From NCBI RefSeq assembly GCF_018310695.1, contig NZ_JAGXCY010000012.1:62001-126000 (forward strand): a stretch of DNA of 64,000 nt, read 5' to 3'. A program made the position numbers and the translations under genes. Shown in pieces: positions 55,675 to 63,769 of the stretch. Source of the stretch: Paenibacillus sp. Marseille-Q4541 (GTDB lineage: Bacteria; Bacillota; Bacilli; Paenibacillales; Paenibacillaceae). The stretch's first letter is position 1, and every line of letters begins with the position of its first letter. The notes below the pieces were generated by a model, which worked only from the letters and a program-made list of their open reading frames with translations, was not told the origin of the DNA and did not search any database.

Positions 55675-55720
55675 AGCCTTTATTACCTTTGTTGATTTGC
55701 TCTAATTTATTATTATCCAT
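55664..55720 (-). CDS. Possible 18-aa leader peptide
   Basis: ATG 55720 after AAAGGTGG; MDNNKLEQINKGNKGYGS then TAA, overlapping the next start by 11 nt. The A-rich element lies 15-30 nt upstream. Best read as a translational-coupling leader. Confidence 0.35.
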   Translation of the reverse strand: MDNNKLEQINKGNKGYGS

Positions 55721-55753
55721 TCTAAATACCACCTTTATTTTTATTTTTAACTG

Positions 55754-57392
55754 TTAATTGGCTACAATATAATCTTCCAGGAATAGCTGCAGATACTTAT
55801 TGACTTTATATCTTGGCTTATACTGTATCCATGTGTTAATATTCAATGTTCCAATTGCTTCAATACTACAGAACACCGGAACACTGTTGTAATATTCTTC
55901 ATCTGTTTTGAACTTCATTGCTATAATATTATCGCAATCAATCTTAACCGTATTGTTGCTTTTGCCTATAAGTTTTTTGTCTGCTACAAACAAGTTGATA
56001 ATCTTGAACTTACCTGGAGTAAAGTTTCTCCCTGATACTCTATAGAATTCCTGAATATCGTTGATTAGCTCTTCTGTAACATCTCTACAATCTATCTCTA
56101 AGTCATAATAAAGGGAATTGTCAGGTTTCCAGTTAGCAAGTTTTGCGTTGAGTTCATGCCTTAATTTATCGATTTCATGACTGTAGACTGCTGTTCCCCC
56201 TGCTCCATCATGACCTGCTCCATAATGTGCGAACTTACAGTTCTGCAATAGTTCCATCATTGAGAATTCATTTTCTAATCCTCGAAAACTTCCTGCATAA
56301 ACATTTACTTCTTCTCCATCGCCTAATACGATAACTGGTCGACTATAGAGTTTAGAAATATCCTGACTAACCAACCCGTTATAACCCTTACCTATAGTTG
56401 GATCATACAATATAATCACTTTATCAGCTTCATCGATATTTGGCTTAAGACGATCTATTGCCTCTGCCTGTATCTCTTTTCTACGTTCGTTTAGCTTAAC
56501 TAGCTCTTTGACATACTTCTTAAGTTTCATTTCATCATCGCAGAGCAAGAAGTCTATGGCCAACTTAATATTGTCTGCTCGTGTAGCCGCTGTAATTGCT
56601 GGTGAAACTCCAAAGGCAAAGTCTAATCCATACAGATTCTTAGGATCTTTTCCCATCTCTTTAAATAACATCTTCATACCTTTGTGGTGGATATTGATTA
56701 GAGCATTCTTGTAGTAATATCTATTCTCCATATTTCTCATGTCCATCATATCTGCTGCTACTGCAAAACCTGCTAAATCTATGTATTCATCAGCGTACTC
56801 TGTACCTAAGTAGTCGTCTAAAACTTTGCAAACTTTATAAACCAACAATCCACCTGAAGCATCTTTATTTGGATACTGACATTCCTCTAATTGAGGATTC
56901 ACGATTATTGCATATGGATTATGTTCTTGGATTGTGTGATGGTCAATTACTAAACAGTCGATTCCTTTGTCAGCCAGGTATTTAAGTGGTGCTACGTCAT
57001 TACTGCTACTATCAACTGCTATGTATAAGTCTGTATCATCGTCTATCTGATGAATTATGTTATTGCTTGTATGTCCTTGACTTCTTTCCGTGTATTTAAG
57101 TTCAAGATTATCTGTGAATTTGGAAAGATACTTGTATAGTATGACTCCACTTACTACGCCATCGTAGTCAGGGATCTGAGAAAATCACTATTTTTTCGCT
57201 ACCTTTGATAGCACGAATGATTTTCTCAACTAATGAATCAATGTTCATCAACAAATATGGATTATGAGTGTGGCTTTCATCAGGATTCAAAAACTCATCT
57301 AAGTTGTCGATCTCATTGATCTCAGCTAACTTCTCATATACATTGTCGTACCTGCTTAATCTTTTACTCGGTTTACGCTGTTTCCACTCTAT
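55754..57392 (-). CDS. RecJ-like exonuclease, split by a CCC-TGA +1 shift site
   Basis: The first frame opens after AGGAG (57402-57406) at a near-cognate ATA (57392) and encodes EWKQRKPSKRLSRYDNVYEK, SLVEKIIRAIKGSEKIVIFSDP, then TGA (57168-57170). One base further on, the frame continues as DYDGVVSGVILYKYL, IDCLVIDHHTIQEH (DHH), NPQLEECQYPNKDASGG, and a DHHA1 domain with HYGAGHDGAGG. Together they make about 546 residues of a full DHH/DHHA1 phosphoesterase, a 5'-3' ssDNA exonuclease in RecJ. The join GAT-CCC-TGA-C allows tRNA-Pro to slip from CCC to CCT, giving SDPDYDG as the family expects. Programmed frameshift, pseudogene or sequence error remain open. Confidence 0.8.
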
Positions 57393-57409
57393 TAGTTATC
57401 ACTCCTAGC

Positions 57410-57694
57410 TTAGAAATTGGGGATGAAATCATAGAATCTATTAAAATTATCTACTCTCGCGTAATCTACATTTCCGTTAGGAAACAATAATTTATAATGC
57501 GGAATGTTAATTGTGTTCTTTGTAGCATCAATCGACACAACTCCGACTATAGTGGGATACCCACCCCATTGAGCATGACGATCTATTAATCCCCACTGGG
57601 TAGACAGTAAATCGTCTTCGTTTTCTTGATTTATTAATCCTCTTGAAGCTAATGGTGTCTTTGCTTTTGCCACAAAACTATACTCTTTAAACAT
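57410..57694 (-). CDS. Phage protein, 94 aa
   Basis: ATG 57694 after GGAGG. MFKEYSFVAKAKTPLASRGL, GGYPTIVGVVSIDATKNTIN, ending NRFYDFIPNF. The RBS of the RecJ gene starts right after its stop. Function unknown. Confidence 0.6.
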   Translation of the reverse strand: MFKEYSFVAKAKTPLASRGLINQENEDDLLSTQWGLIDRHAQWGGYPTIVGVVSIDATKNTINIPHYKLLFPNGNVDYARVDNFNRFYDFIPNF

Positions 57695-57733
57695 ATCCCA
57701 TACCTCCAATTTGTTTATGAATGAGCAATTTGA

Positions 57734-57895
57734 TCAAGATTTCTTATACTTTGACTCTAGTAACTCATATTGCTTGTTCAACAAGTCATTCCATTCATTT
57801 AATAATGCCCTATGTTCAGGCGTACCTACTTCGGCTTTCTTCGCTTTTTCTTGAACATAATCAATAAGAACCCATAACTTCTTTATTTCTTCCAT
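57734..57895 (-). CDS. Small helical phage protein, 53 aa
   Basis: ATG 57895 after AAAGGAG; the longer frame is in the upstream gene. MEEIKKLWVLIDYVQEKAKK, ALLNEWNDLLNKQYELLESK: coiled-coil-like. Function unknown. Confidence 0.6.
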   Translation of the reverse strand: MEEIKKLWVLIDYVQEKAKKAEVGTPEHRALLNEWNDLLNKQYELLESKYKKS

Positions 57896-57908
57896 AGCAC
57901 ACTCTCCT

Positions 57909-58139
57909 TTAAGAGGTTTCAGCAGCAACCCGTGCATAGATTGAGCCCTTTTCAGAATCCAATTGACACAGTTTCTTCTTGATTAGCCGATACATTTCAT
58001 CTCTCGTCCATGACTCTTCGCCTTTATCTAGCAAAAGATGCTCCATGAATAATTGAACAGCGAACTCTGCTGAATCATCTTCTTTGGGACTCCACATTAA
58101 ATTGATTATCTTTGTTGCTATTTGATCATTAGTTAACAT
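57909..58139 (-). CDS. Phage protein, 76 aa
   Basis: ATG 58139 after AAAGGGG, with an ATACATA motif between RBS and start. MLTNDQIATKIINLMWSPKE, AVQLFMEHLLLDKGEESWTR. Function unknown. Confidence 0.65.
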   Translation of the reverse strand: MLTNDQIATKIINLMWSPKEDDSAEFAVQLFMEHLLLDKGEESWTRDEMYRLIKKKLCQLDSEKGSIYARVAAETS

Positions 58140-58153
58140 ATATGTATCCCCTT

Positions 58154-58318
58154 TTAATTTCTCAATTCAGACATTTCTAAAATTTCACGGTATAGGTGCG
58201 ATGGAGCAATATTGACTAGTGTTGTCGCCATATCCAAACTTAGATTTTTACAAATAACGCTGGCATCATCACTATCAGAATCTACCCATTCGAGTACTGC
58301 ATACTCCGTGTCTTTCAT
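58154..58318 (-). CDS. Small acidic phage protein, 54 aa
   Basis: ATG 58318 after GAGGAGGAAGG. MKDTEYAVLEWVDSDSDDAS, LSLDMATTLVNIAPSHLYRE, then LEMSELRN. Function unknown. Confidence 0.6.
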   Translation of the reverse strand: MKDTEYAVLEWVDSDSDDASVICKNLSLDMATTLVNIAPSHLYREILEMSELRN

Positions 58319-58346
58319 TGTCCTTCCTCCTCATAAAAGTATTTGA

Positions 58347-58616
58347 TTAAAAATAAACATCCCTAACTTGACCTATCGTCATTACATTCCCATTTTCAAG
58401 CCAACCAATTAGATCGGTTAAATCTACTGCAACAATCTTGCCCTCTGCGTCATATGCATGAACTGTAACTTTTTGTTTCATTAATTCATCCAGCATACCT
58501 GATTTTTCATATGTATCTATTTCACTTAGCATATCTTCATAAAGCTGTTTGAAAGTTAGATTCTCGTATTTCCGTTCTTTTGAAACAAGGATATTGTGGG
58601 CTTTCGTTGTATTCAT
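58347..58616 (-). CDS. Phage protein, 89 aa
   Basis: ATG 58616, GAGGAG about 13 nt upstream. NTTKAHNILVSKERKYENLT, VTVHAYDAEGKIVAVDLTDL. Helix-rich first half, beta second half. Function unknown. Confidence 0.6.
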   Translation of the reverse strand: MNTTKAHNILVSKERKYENLTFKQLYEDMLSEIDTYEKSGMLDELMKQKVTVHAYDAEGKIVAVDLTDLIGWLENGNVMTIGQVRDVYF

Positions 58617-58658
58617 TAAGTTAACTCATCTCCTCATAAAAGTATGTTTTTATCATGA

Positions 58659-58901
58659 TTAATTAATTAGAGTACCGCCAATAAAGCTAAGTCCACACAT
58701 TGCAGCCACAATTAAGTACCATTTAATCTGAATCGACCAATATCCTATATGTATTTGCACCCAAGGTGTCCAAGGATAAACGCATGTTCCAACCATCCAA
58801 TTTGTAATTCCGTATTGTCTATTGTTTGTCTTGGACTCTCTATCAAACTCTTTCACTTTACAACCATTATTGATGCGTATAGGCTTATTCCAGATATTCA
58901 T
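58659..58901 (-). CDS. Small phage membrane protein, 80 aa
   Basis: ATG 58901 after AAGGAG. A basic polar start (NIWNKPIRINNGCKVKEFDR), then WTPWVQIHIGYWSIQIKWYL and IVAAMCGLSFIGGTLIN, one or two helices at the C-terminus. Function unknown. Confidence 0.6.
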   Translation of the reverse strand: MNIWNKPIRINNGCKVKEFDRESKTNNRQYGITNWMVGTCVYPWTPWVQIHIGYWSIQIKWYLIVAAMCGLSFIGGTLIN

Positions 58902-58940
58902 TCGCACTCTCCTTCTTAATGAAACTCTTCTTTGGTTGTC

Positions 58941-59156
58941 TTATTGAACTACAAATTTATAGTTGCCTTCTTCAACTTCACTCATTGGAACATAATCCCT
59001 GAATCCATCTTCATATGTAACTTCAAAACACAGTCTTTCTCTTTCTTCATTATCAGGTTCAACTTCTGCGAGACCAGTGATCAAAGGAATATCACAATCA
59101 GGTCTTCTATAAGCGTATTGATGTATTGGTTCTAGGTAAATATGATTTACTTTCAG
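58941..59156 (-). CDS. Phage protein, 71 aa, apparent CTG start
   Basis: CTG 59156 lies 8 nt after AAAGGAG (AAAGGAG-AGATTAAT-CTG-AAA). Upstream in-frame TTG/GTG codons precede the SD itself. KVNHIYLEPIHQYAYRRPDC, LCFEVTYEDGFRDYVPMSEV: beta-rich. Function unknown. Confidence 0.6.
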   Translation of the reverse strand: MKVNHIYLEPIHQYAYRRPDCDIPLITGLAEVEPDNEERERLCFEVTYEDGFRDYVPMSEVEEGNYKFVVQ

Positions 59157-59202
59157 ATTAATCTCTCCTTTTCTCACCAAATTCAAATTTCATAAAGACC
59201 TA

Positions 59203-60090
59203 CTAAGCTGCCTCTTTTTCTGTGATAATCGACTTAACAATAAGTGGTAGAGACTTGCCGATGACTCTACGCACATTTTTCTCTTCAAATTCTTTAATAA
59301 CTTCACGCTCTTCTTTAACGATATCTTCATAGACTCGATTGCCAAGTTGTTTAAGAATAGTTCCCATATCTTCAATTCCAAACTGATCATCAAGCAAATT
59401 CTCGTCAACTAGTTTATAGATAAGTTTTTCAACTCTTGCTTTAGTAAGAACTGATTCTACTGCAGATTGTTCTGCGGATTTAAAGTTTGGATATCTAGGA
59501 GCTTTTTGCTTTTGAACTTCTCTAAACGAATCAGAAACCAGTTTCACAAAGAGTTGATTTCCATATCGATCTTGATAATCAACATTCTTCGCAACGATCC
59601 CTTCGCCTTCGTTAACGCCAAGCACTGTTTTACCAATGAATGATTCCAAGTGCTCAAATGATTGATAGTCACCTTCGTAAAATACTGGGATAAGATTAAG
59701 ACTCAAACGAATTGCCTCATCTTTTACCACCGAGAAGTTAAGGTATCCTTGTGTGTTTTTATCGAATATGTCGAACAGATAAAACTGATTTGCATTACTG
59801 CCATAATCGATTTTATGCTTTACAAGCCATTCACCGAAATAGATGACTCCTTCCAAAAGTTTGCTTGCTTCAAGTGTCTGCGTCCATTCATAAAACCCTC
59901 GAAGATTGTTCTCTTGTGAAAGCTGCGTGTTTCTTGAGAAAGCAATGATAGAATCACCTGCACGCTTAAACGAAGCATTTGCCCCATCTAGTTTCTCTTG
60001 AATTACGATATAGTCACCTTCTTTTAAAACCCCTGCCGTTGTTTTGTGTCCAAGCCTCACGATATCCATATACTTTTTCATTTCAGACAT
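59203..60090 (-). CDS. RNA ligase (T4 Rnl2-like family)
   Basis: 295 residues, ATG 60090 after AGGAGG. Nucleotidyltransferase motif I with the adenylated Lys is in IQEKLDGANASFKR; motif Ia/III follow as AFSRNTQLS and IYFGEWLVKHKIDY, FYLFDIF; motif IV EGIVAKN; motif V LFVKLVS. The helical C-terminus resembles Rnl2-type ligases. Phage RNA ligases usually mend tRNAs cut by host defence nucleases. No polynucleotide kinase was seen in the window. Confidence 0.82.
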   Translation of the reverse strand: MSEMKKYMDIVRLGHKTTAGVLKEGDYIVIQEKLDGANASFKRAGDSIIAFSRNTQLSQENNLRGFYEWTQTLEASKLLEGVIYFGEWLVKHKIDYGSNANQFYLFDIFDKNTQGYLNFSVVKDEAIRLSLNLIPVFYEGDYQSFEHLESFIGKTVLGVNEGEGIVAKNVDYQDRYGNQLFVKLVSDSFREVQKQKAPRYPNFKSAEQSAVESVLTKARVEKLIYKLVDENLLDDQFGIEDMGTILKQLGNRVYEDIVKEEREVIKEFEEKNVRRVIGKSLPLIVKSIITEKEAA

Positions 60091-60167
60091 TTATGTATTT
60101 CCTCCTAATTTATTTTTATGAAATCCTACTTTTATAATTAATTATTTTTACGTTCAATATTATGAGA

Positions 60168-60193
60168 GAGGTCATCATTCACCAGACGACCTC
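60168..60193 (-). terminator. Hairpin between a small gene and the RNA ligase
   Basis: GAGGTCGTC / GATGACCTC stem (minus strand, one G-U pair) with an 8-nt loop, followed by TCTCATAATATT. Weak T-tract; could be an attenuator. Confidence 0.45.
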
Positions 60194-60211
60194 ATATGTA
60201 TATCCTAGAAT

Positions 60212-60448
60212 CTAGTTCGCTGCTTTCAAATACCTTGTCTTCGCTACATAGGCTAAAGTTGAGATCCATGTTTGTTTTTTATTATCGTCTAGAATGTATT
60301 CCTCATCAAAACTACTATCATTAATTAACTCGTATCTTCTCCCCTCGGTTAGATGGTCACTTGCTCCACCAAATAGCAGCTTGTGTACTATTAAGTGGCT
60401 TGCATCTTCAAGACTACTAGTTTCAATGAGCCGATCAGACATTCTCAT
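60212..60448 (-). CDS. Phage protein, 78 aa
   Basis: ATG 60448 (or 60442) after GAAAGGG; the longer frame begins in the A-rich leader. SDRLIETSSLEDASHLIVHK, EGRRYELINDSSFDEEYILD, WISTLAYVAKTRYLKAAN. Function unknown. Confidence 0.6.
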   Translation of the reverse strand: MRMSDRLIETSSLEDASHLIVHKLLFGGASDHLTEGRRYELINDSSFDEEYILDDNKKQTWISTLAYVAKTRYLKAAN

Positions 60449-60580
60449 CTCATCCCTTTCGTATCTCATAAAGTAAATTATATTTATTTTTAATAATTAT
60501 GTCAACCATTATTTTCCTTTAAATGAAATGTATTATATGTGTCTTCACGCATCTTCAATCTATGTATACATTATTCGACA

Positions 60581-61645
60581 TCAAGCAGTATATGTGTGTT
60601 TATCATGTATTAATAAATCTTTAAACATATCAATCCCATTATCAACTGGAGATTGTTTATCAAGAAATCTATCCTTGTTGTCATATAGGTAGAGCACTCT
60701 TCTGCTTTTAAATTGTCTGAGCTGATTCTTAATAAAATCCTCATCCTTACCTTTGTCCCACATGAAAATTAGATCGATATCTAACCCTAGTTCTTTAAGT
60801 AGTTTAACTTGTACTGGCGAGATTTTATCACCCTCTATTGATACAGCATTCTTTATTCCCCAAGACCAAAGCTGCATAACAGATTTTGCGCCTTCAACCA
60901 CATAGACTTTCTTTTTCTCCATTATGTATTTAATTGCTCTATGATAATTAAATAGTTCTATAGTTTTACTACAAGGATAAATGTAGCTATACTTCTTATG
61001 ATCCAACAAATCTTTTTCTTGCCCTACATATCTACCTTTTATCCCAATTAACTCACCTTTATTGTTATGTATGGGTATAGACACTCGGCTTGTTGGAATA
61101 TGAAATCCTATGCCAAATTCAATTTGAGTTTCAATATTAATGCCTTCCTTATACCAGCCATACCATGGGTAAGTTAACAACTCTTCTAATACTGATGAGT
61201 CGAGCAAAGGGTTCTGTGTTACTTCGTAAACTTTTGCTCTTTGTTTTTGAATGTCTCGAAGCCACCAATTCCAATCATTCTTAGGCTCATCATTGAAATC
61301 ATTAGAAGTGTGTTCGTAACCTAAAGCATTACATATGTATGTTTTAATCTGATACAACTTTGTTCTAACTTCATCAAAATTCTTGCAATCATATAATAAA
61401 TAACCTACCAAAGCGTAGATATCTCCAGATATTCCCCTTCCTACGAGTTCAGTGTGTAGGTTGGGACTCATATATATCTGCACACCTCTTGCATTATTCG
61501 AACTAGGTAATCTAGCTGTAACCAAGTCATCACCAGATCTACCATTATGTATTTTGATATTGTCGCAGCCTAATTCTTCTAATAATTGGCCAATCGTTCC
61601 TTCATTATAAATGCGTTCTTTTAGCTGTTTGAGGCTGTCTGACAC
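60581..61645 (-). CDS. DnaG-like TOPRIM primase
   Basis: 354 residues, GTG start after GGAGG. The N-terminal RNA-polymerase-like part includes IPIHNNKGELIGIKGRYVG; the TOPRIM fold has KVYVVEGAKSVMQLWSWG (Glu) and LIFMWDKGKDEDF (Asp pair variant). There is no zinc ribbon at the very N-terminus, so the neighbouring Cys-rich protein at 63184 could supply one. It should prime synthesis with the helicase encoded just upstream. Confidence 0.82.
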   Translation of the reverse strand: MSDSLKQLKERIYNEGTIGQLLEELGCDNIKIHNGRSGDDLVTARLPSSNNARGVQIYMSPNLHTELVGRGISGDIYALVGYLLYDCKNFDEVRTKLYQIKTYICNALGYEHTSNDFNDEPKNDWNWWLRDIQKQRAKVYEVTQNPLLDSSVLEELLTYPWYGWYKEGINIETQIEFGIGFHIPTSRVSIPIHNNKGELIGIKGRYVGQEKDLLDHKKYSYIYPCSKTIELFNYHRAIKYIMEKKKVYVVEGAKSVMQLWSWGIKNAVSIEGDKISPVQVKLLKELGLDIDLIFMWDKGKDEDFIKNQLRQFKSRRVLYLYDNKDRFLDKQSPVDNGIDMFKDLLIHDKHTYTA

Positions 61646-61676
61646 ACAACCTCCTCCTCAAATTTATTAAAATCTC

Positions 61677-63173
61677 TTAGTAATTGTGATCATCGTAAAC
61701 CGTAGTAAATCCAACCTCATACCATGTATTGATGCCAAAGTAAGGTTTGAGCACTAATACTTTTTGTCCTGTTTTATTGTCGGCTCCCCTACGATTCTTC
61801 GAGGTGAATATTAGGTAATACTGGTGCCCTTTATCTTTCTTTAAGGGCCTGTCTACAAACTCTCCTCTAAAATCATCCCACTGATTAACAAGTAGTTCGT
61901 GCTTACCACCTTCATATTCGTCATCCCACATAAATCTACCTAAAAATAAAACAGATGCTTCGTTCTTGATTTTCTTTGCATCTCCAAGTGCATATTCATT
62001 AAGGAACCTCATCTTTAAAGCAGTATCTGCCAGCTGTACGTTTACCCATACTGCTAGGTTTAAACCACCACCATTGGGACGTGCAAGTTTATAGATCTCT
62101 TTCATGTCCTCGACAAACCGTTCCCAACGAGCCATGCTTGTGTCACCCTCAGAAGGTTTGCCTGTATCAATTATTAATCTCCTGATTCCTCTTGCAGAGT
62201 AATGTTTAATCAATTTTTTAACATCGTCCATAATGTAGTTTTCCATAAAAACGAATGTAATTAACTTATCATCACCTTCGCATAAATCTTTGACCCATTT
62301 GACAGCCTTACTCAATTTTTGCTTCTCTTCTTTAGTAAAGTTACCTTCGTTTAGCTTTTGCCTGTCTACATATTCTTTTGTGCCAACACCCATTGCCGTA
62401 ACTATCAAAGCTTTCTTGAACTCCGATATTGACTGTTCGTTCGCAATTACTAGTAGTTTCTCCTTATTTTGAATACAAGACATAAGGACTTTGTTGACGG
62501 TTAAACTCGTCTTGCCTGAGCCCCCGAAACCACCATACATATAAACATGTCCATAATCCCATCCTGTCGTAATTTTAGACATTCTCTTGCTCTCAAAGAA
62601 AGGTAGTCCGACTGTCGGGTTTTCATTCCAATCTATAATTTCTTCTTCTAGTCCCTCTAGTAGAAAATGTTCATCATATTTATTATCCCCGTCTATCCCC
62701 AATTGAAGAATTTTATCATTCCAATATGTATGTAATTGTTCTTTACTCATTTTCTTATAGTCGTATTTTCCTTCAGTTGTTACTACTCTTTCTCCAAAAA
62801 AATCAACCAACTTATTGATTAGATTGTACTTTTTAATTTCAGAATAATATGCATCTAGGTTATCGTTCTTATCTCTTACTTCATATGACAGCTCATTCAT
62901 CGTCTCAAATCCACCATACTTTTCATAAGACGATTGAGTATTTGTTTCTTGAACCATTTGAGCTACTGAGATATCATCAAATATTCGAATTCCCTTTTCG
63001 TTCAACTTTCTACCAAGTGTAAAATAGTAACCATAAACACTATTCATGAATGAGTTAAAGTTTATTTTTTCCTCAGAAAAGAAGTTATAGTTGTCTGGAT
63101 TTTTCCAAAACAGTCCTGTTAGATAGCCTTCAGCGGCGACGATCTCCTTACTTAGCTTCTCTTTGATTGACAA
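61677..63173 (-). CDS. DnaB-type replicative helicase
   Basis: 498 residues, TTG start after AGGAG. An N-terminal helical domain (about 1-170) precedes a RecA-like domain: Walker A YGGFGGSGKTSLT, Walker B RRLIIDTGKPSEG, and LAVWVNVQLAD. Like SPbeta YorI it differs from host DnaB and should load on phage origins. 32 nt ahead of the primase gene. Confidence 0.88.
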   Translation of the reverse strand: MSIKEKLSKEIVAAEGYLTGLFWKNPDNYNFFSEEKINFNSFMNSVYGYYFTLGRKLNEKGIRIFDDISVAQMVQETNTQSSYEKYGGFETMNELSYEVRDKNDNLDAYYSEIKKYNLINKLVDFFGERVVTTEGKYDYKKMSKEQLHTYWNDKILQLGIDGDNKYDEHFLLEGLEEEIIDWNENPTVGLPFFESKRMSKITTGWDYGHVYMYGGFGGSGKTSLTVNKVLMSCIQNKEKLLVIANEQSISEFKKALIVTAMGVGTKEYVDRQKLNEGNFTKEEKQKLSKAVKWVKDLCEGDDKLITFVFMENYIMDDVKKLIKHYSARGIRRLIIDTGKPSEGDTSMARWERFVEDMKEIYKLARPNGGGLNLAVWVNVQLADTALKMRFLNEYALGDAKKIKNEASVLFLGRFMWDDEYEGGKHELLVNQWDDFRGEFVDRPLKKDKGHQYYLIFTSKNRRGADNKTGQKVLVLKPYFGINTWYEVGFTTVYDDHNY

Positions 63174-63183
63174 TAGATCACTC

Positions 63184-63756
63184 CTACAAAAAATTCGAGA
63201 TATCGTTATTATTCTTGTTTTTCGCTTTGTATACTACTTCTGTTTCTATGTATAAATTATTTTGATTCCCTAGATCCTGTCTAATTTCTTCTTGTTGTCT
63301 CAATCTATTCTTACGTCTCGCGAATGCCTCATTTAAAGAATTCATCATAATACTTATACAATAATTAATAGCTCTCACATCATTACTTCCTTTGAGCGTA
63401 TTAGCTATACACCACCTAATGCTACTGTCTGCTAATTTATAGGCATCTAACATAAGTTCGTAGTCTGGCCCAGTTCTATACTTTCTTACCCTCTTACCAT
63501 CCTTTATTTCGAATCCAGCACGTAATTCTTTTAATCTCATAATATTGCCCTTTGGTAACAGCAACAAATCGTGTAATCCCACTATGTATTGATACAACTT
63601 ATTCCATTGCTCATTTTCTATTTTCGTCTCTTCTTGCTTTATCTTGTATTGTTCATAACACTTATCATGATAATATCGCTTACTCTTTTCTTCTAGCTTC
63701 ATTCCTTCTCTATCTCCCGATGTCTCACATACAGGACACTTCACTGGTCTTGCCAG
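63184..63756 (-). CDS. Zinc-ribbon phage protein, apparent CTG start
   Basis: 190 residues from CTG 63756 (GGAGG, then 8 nt). An in-frame GTG overlaps the SD. ARPVKCPVCETSGDREGM ... RYYHDKCYEQY makes a CxxC...H-x2-C zinc site (about 7-38), followed by a long helical region. Beside the helicase and primase genes it may be a replication accessory protein (loader or zinc-ribbon subunit); inference only. Confidence 0.65.
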   Translation of the reverse strand: MARPVKCPVCETSGDREGMKLEEKSKRYYHDKCYEQYKIKQEETKIENEQWNKLYQYIVGLHDLLLLPKGNIMRLKELRAGFEIKDGKRVRKYRTGPDYELMLDAYKLADSSIRWCIANTLKGSNDVRAINYCISIMMNSLNEAFARRKNRLRQQEEIRQDLGNQNNLYIETEVVYKAKNKNNNDISNFL

Positions 63757-63769
63757 TGAAATCACCTCC

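Larger units (their letters stand above)
39104..60497 (-). repeat. Recurring A-rich leader element (TTAAAAATAAAAATAA)
   Basis: On the coding strand TTAAAAATAAAAATAA or near matches occur near 39104, 40252, 43798, 46305, 52005, 52637, 54080, 54770, 55735, 60105 and 60483. In most cases the element lies 14-40 nt ahead of a start codon, just upstream of the RBS, or forms the last codons of the preceding gene. It may be a promoter part, a ribosome standby or S1 site, or a processing site. Confidence 0.55.
33256..63586 (+). repeat. Dispersed, single-orientation TATGTAT motif (about 45 copies)
   Basis: I find about 45 copies of TATGTAT on the plus strand (often CTATGTATT or ATATGTAT), about one per 670 bp, e.g. 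33256, 33743, 39587, and many near 42.0-42.7, 45.1-46.1, 55.1-58.8 and 60.1-63.6 kb. The reverse (ATACATA on the plus strand) was seen once or twice (e.g. near 62537). The 33-kb host part has about two. Copies occur in all reading frames inside genes and in leaders, so they are not a protein motif. Confidence 0.7.
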
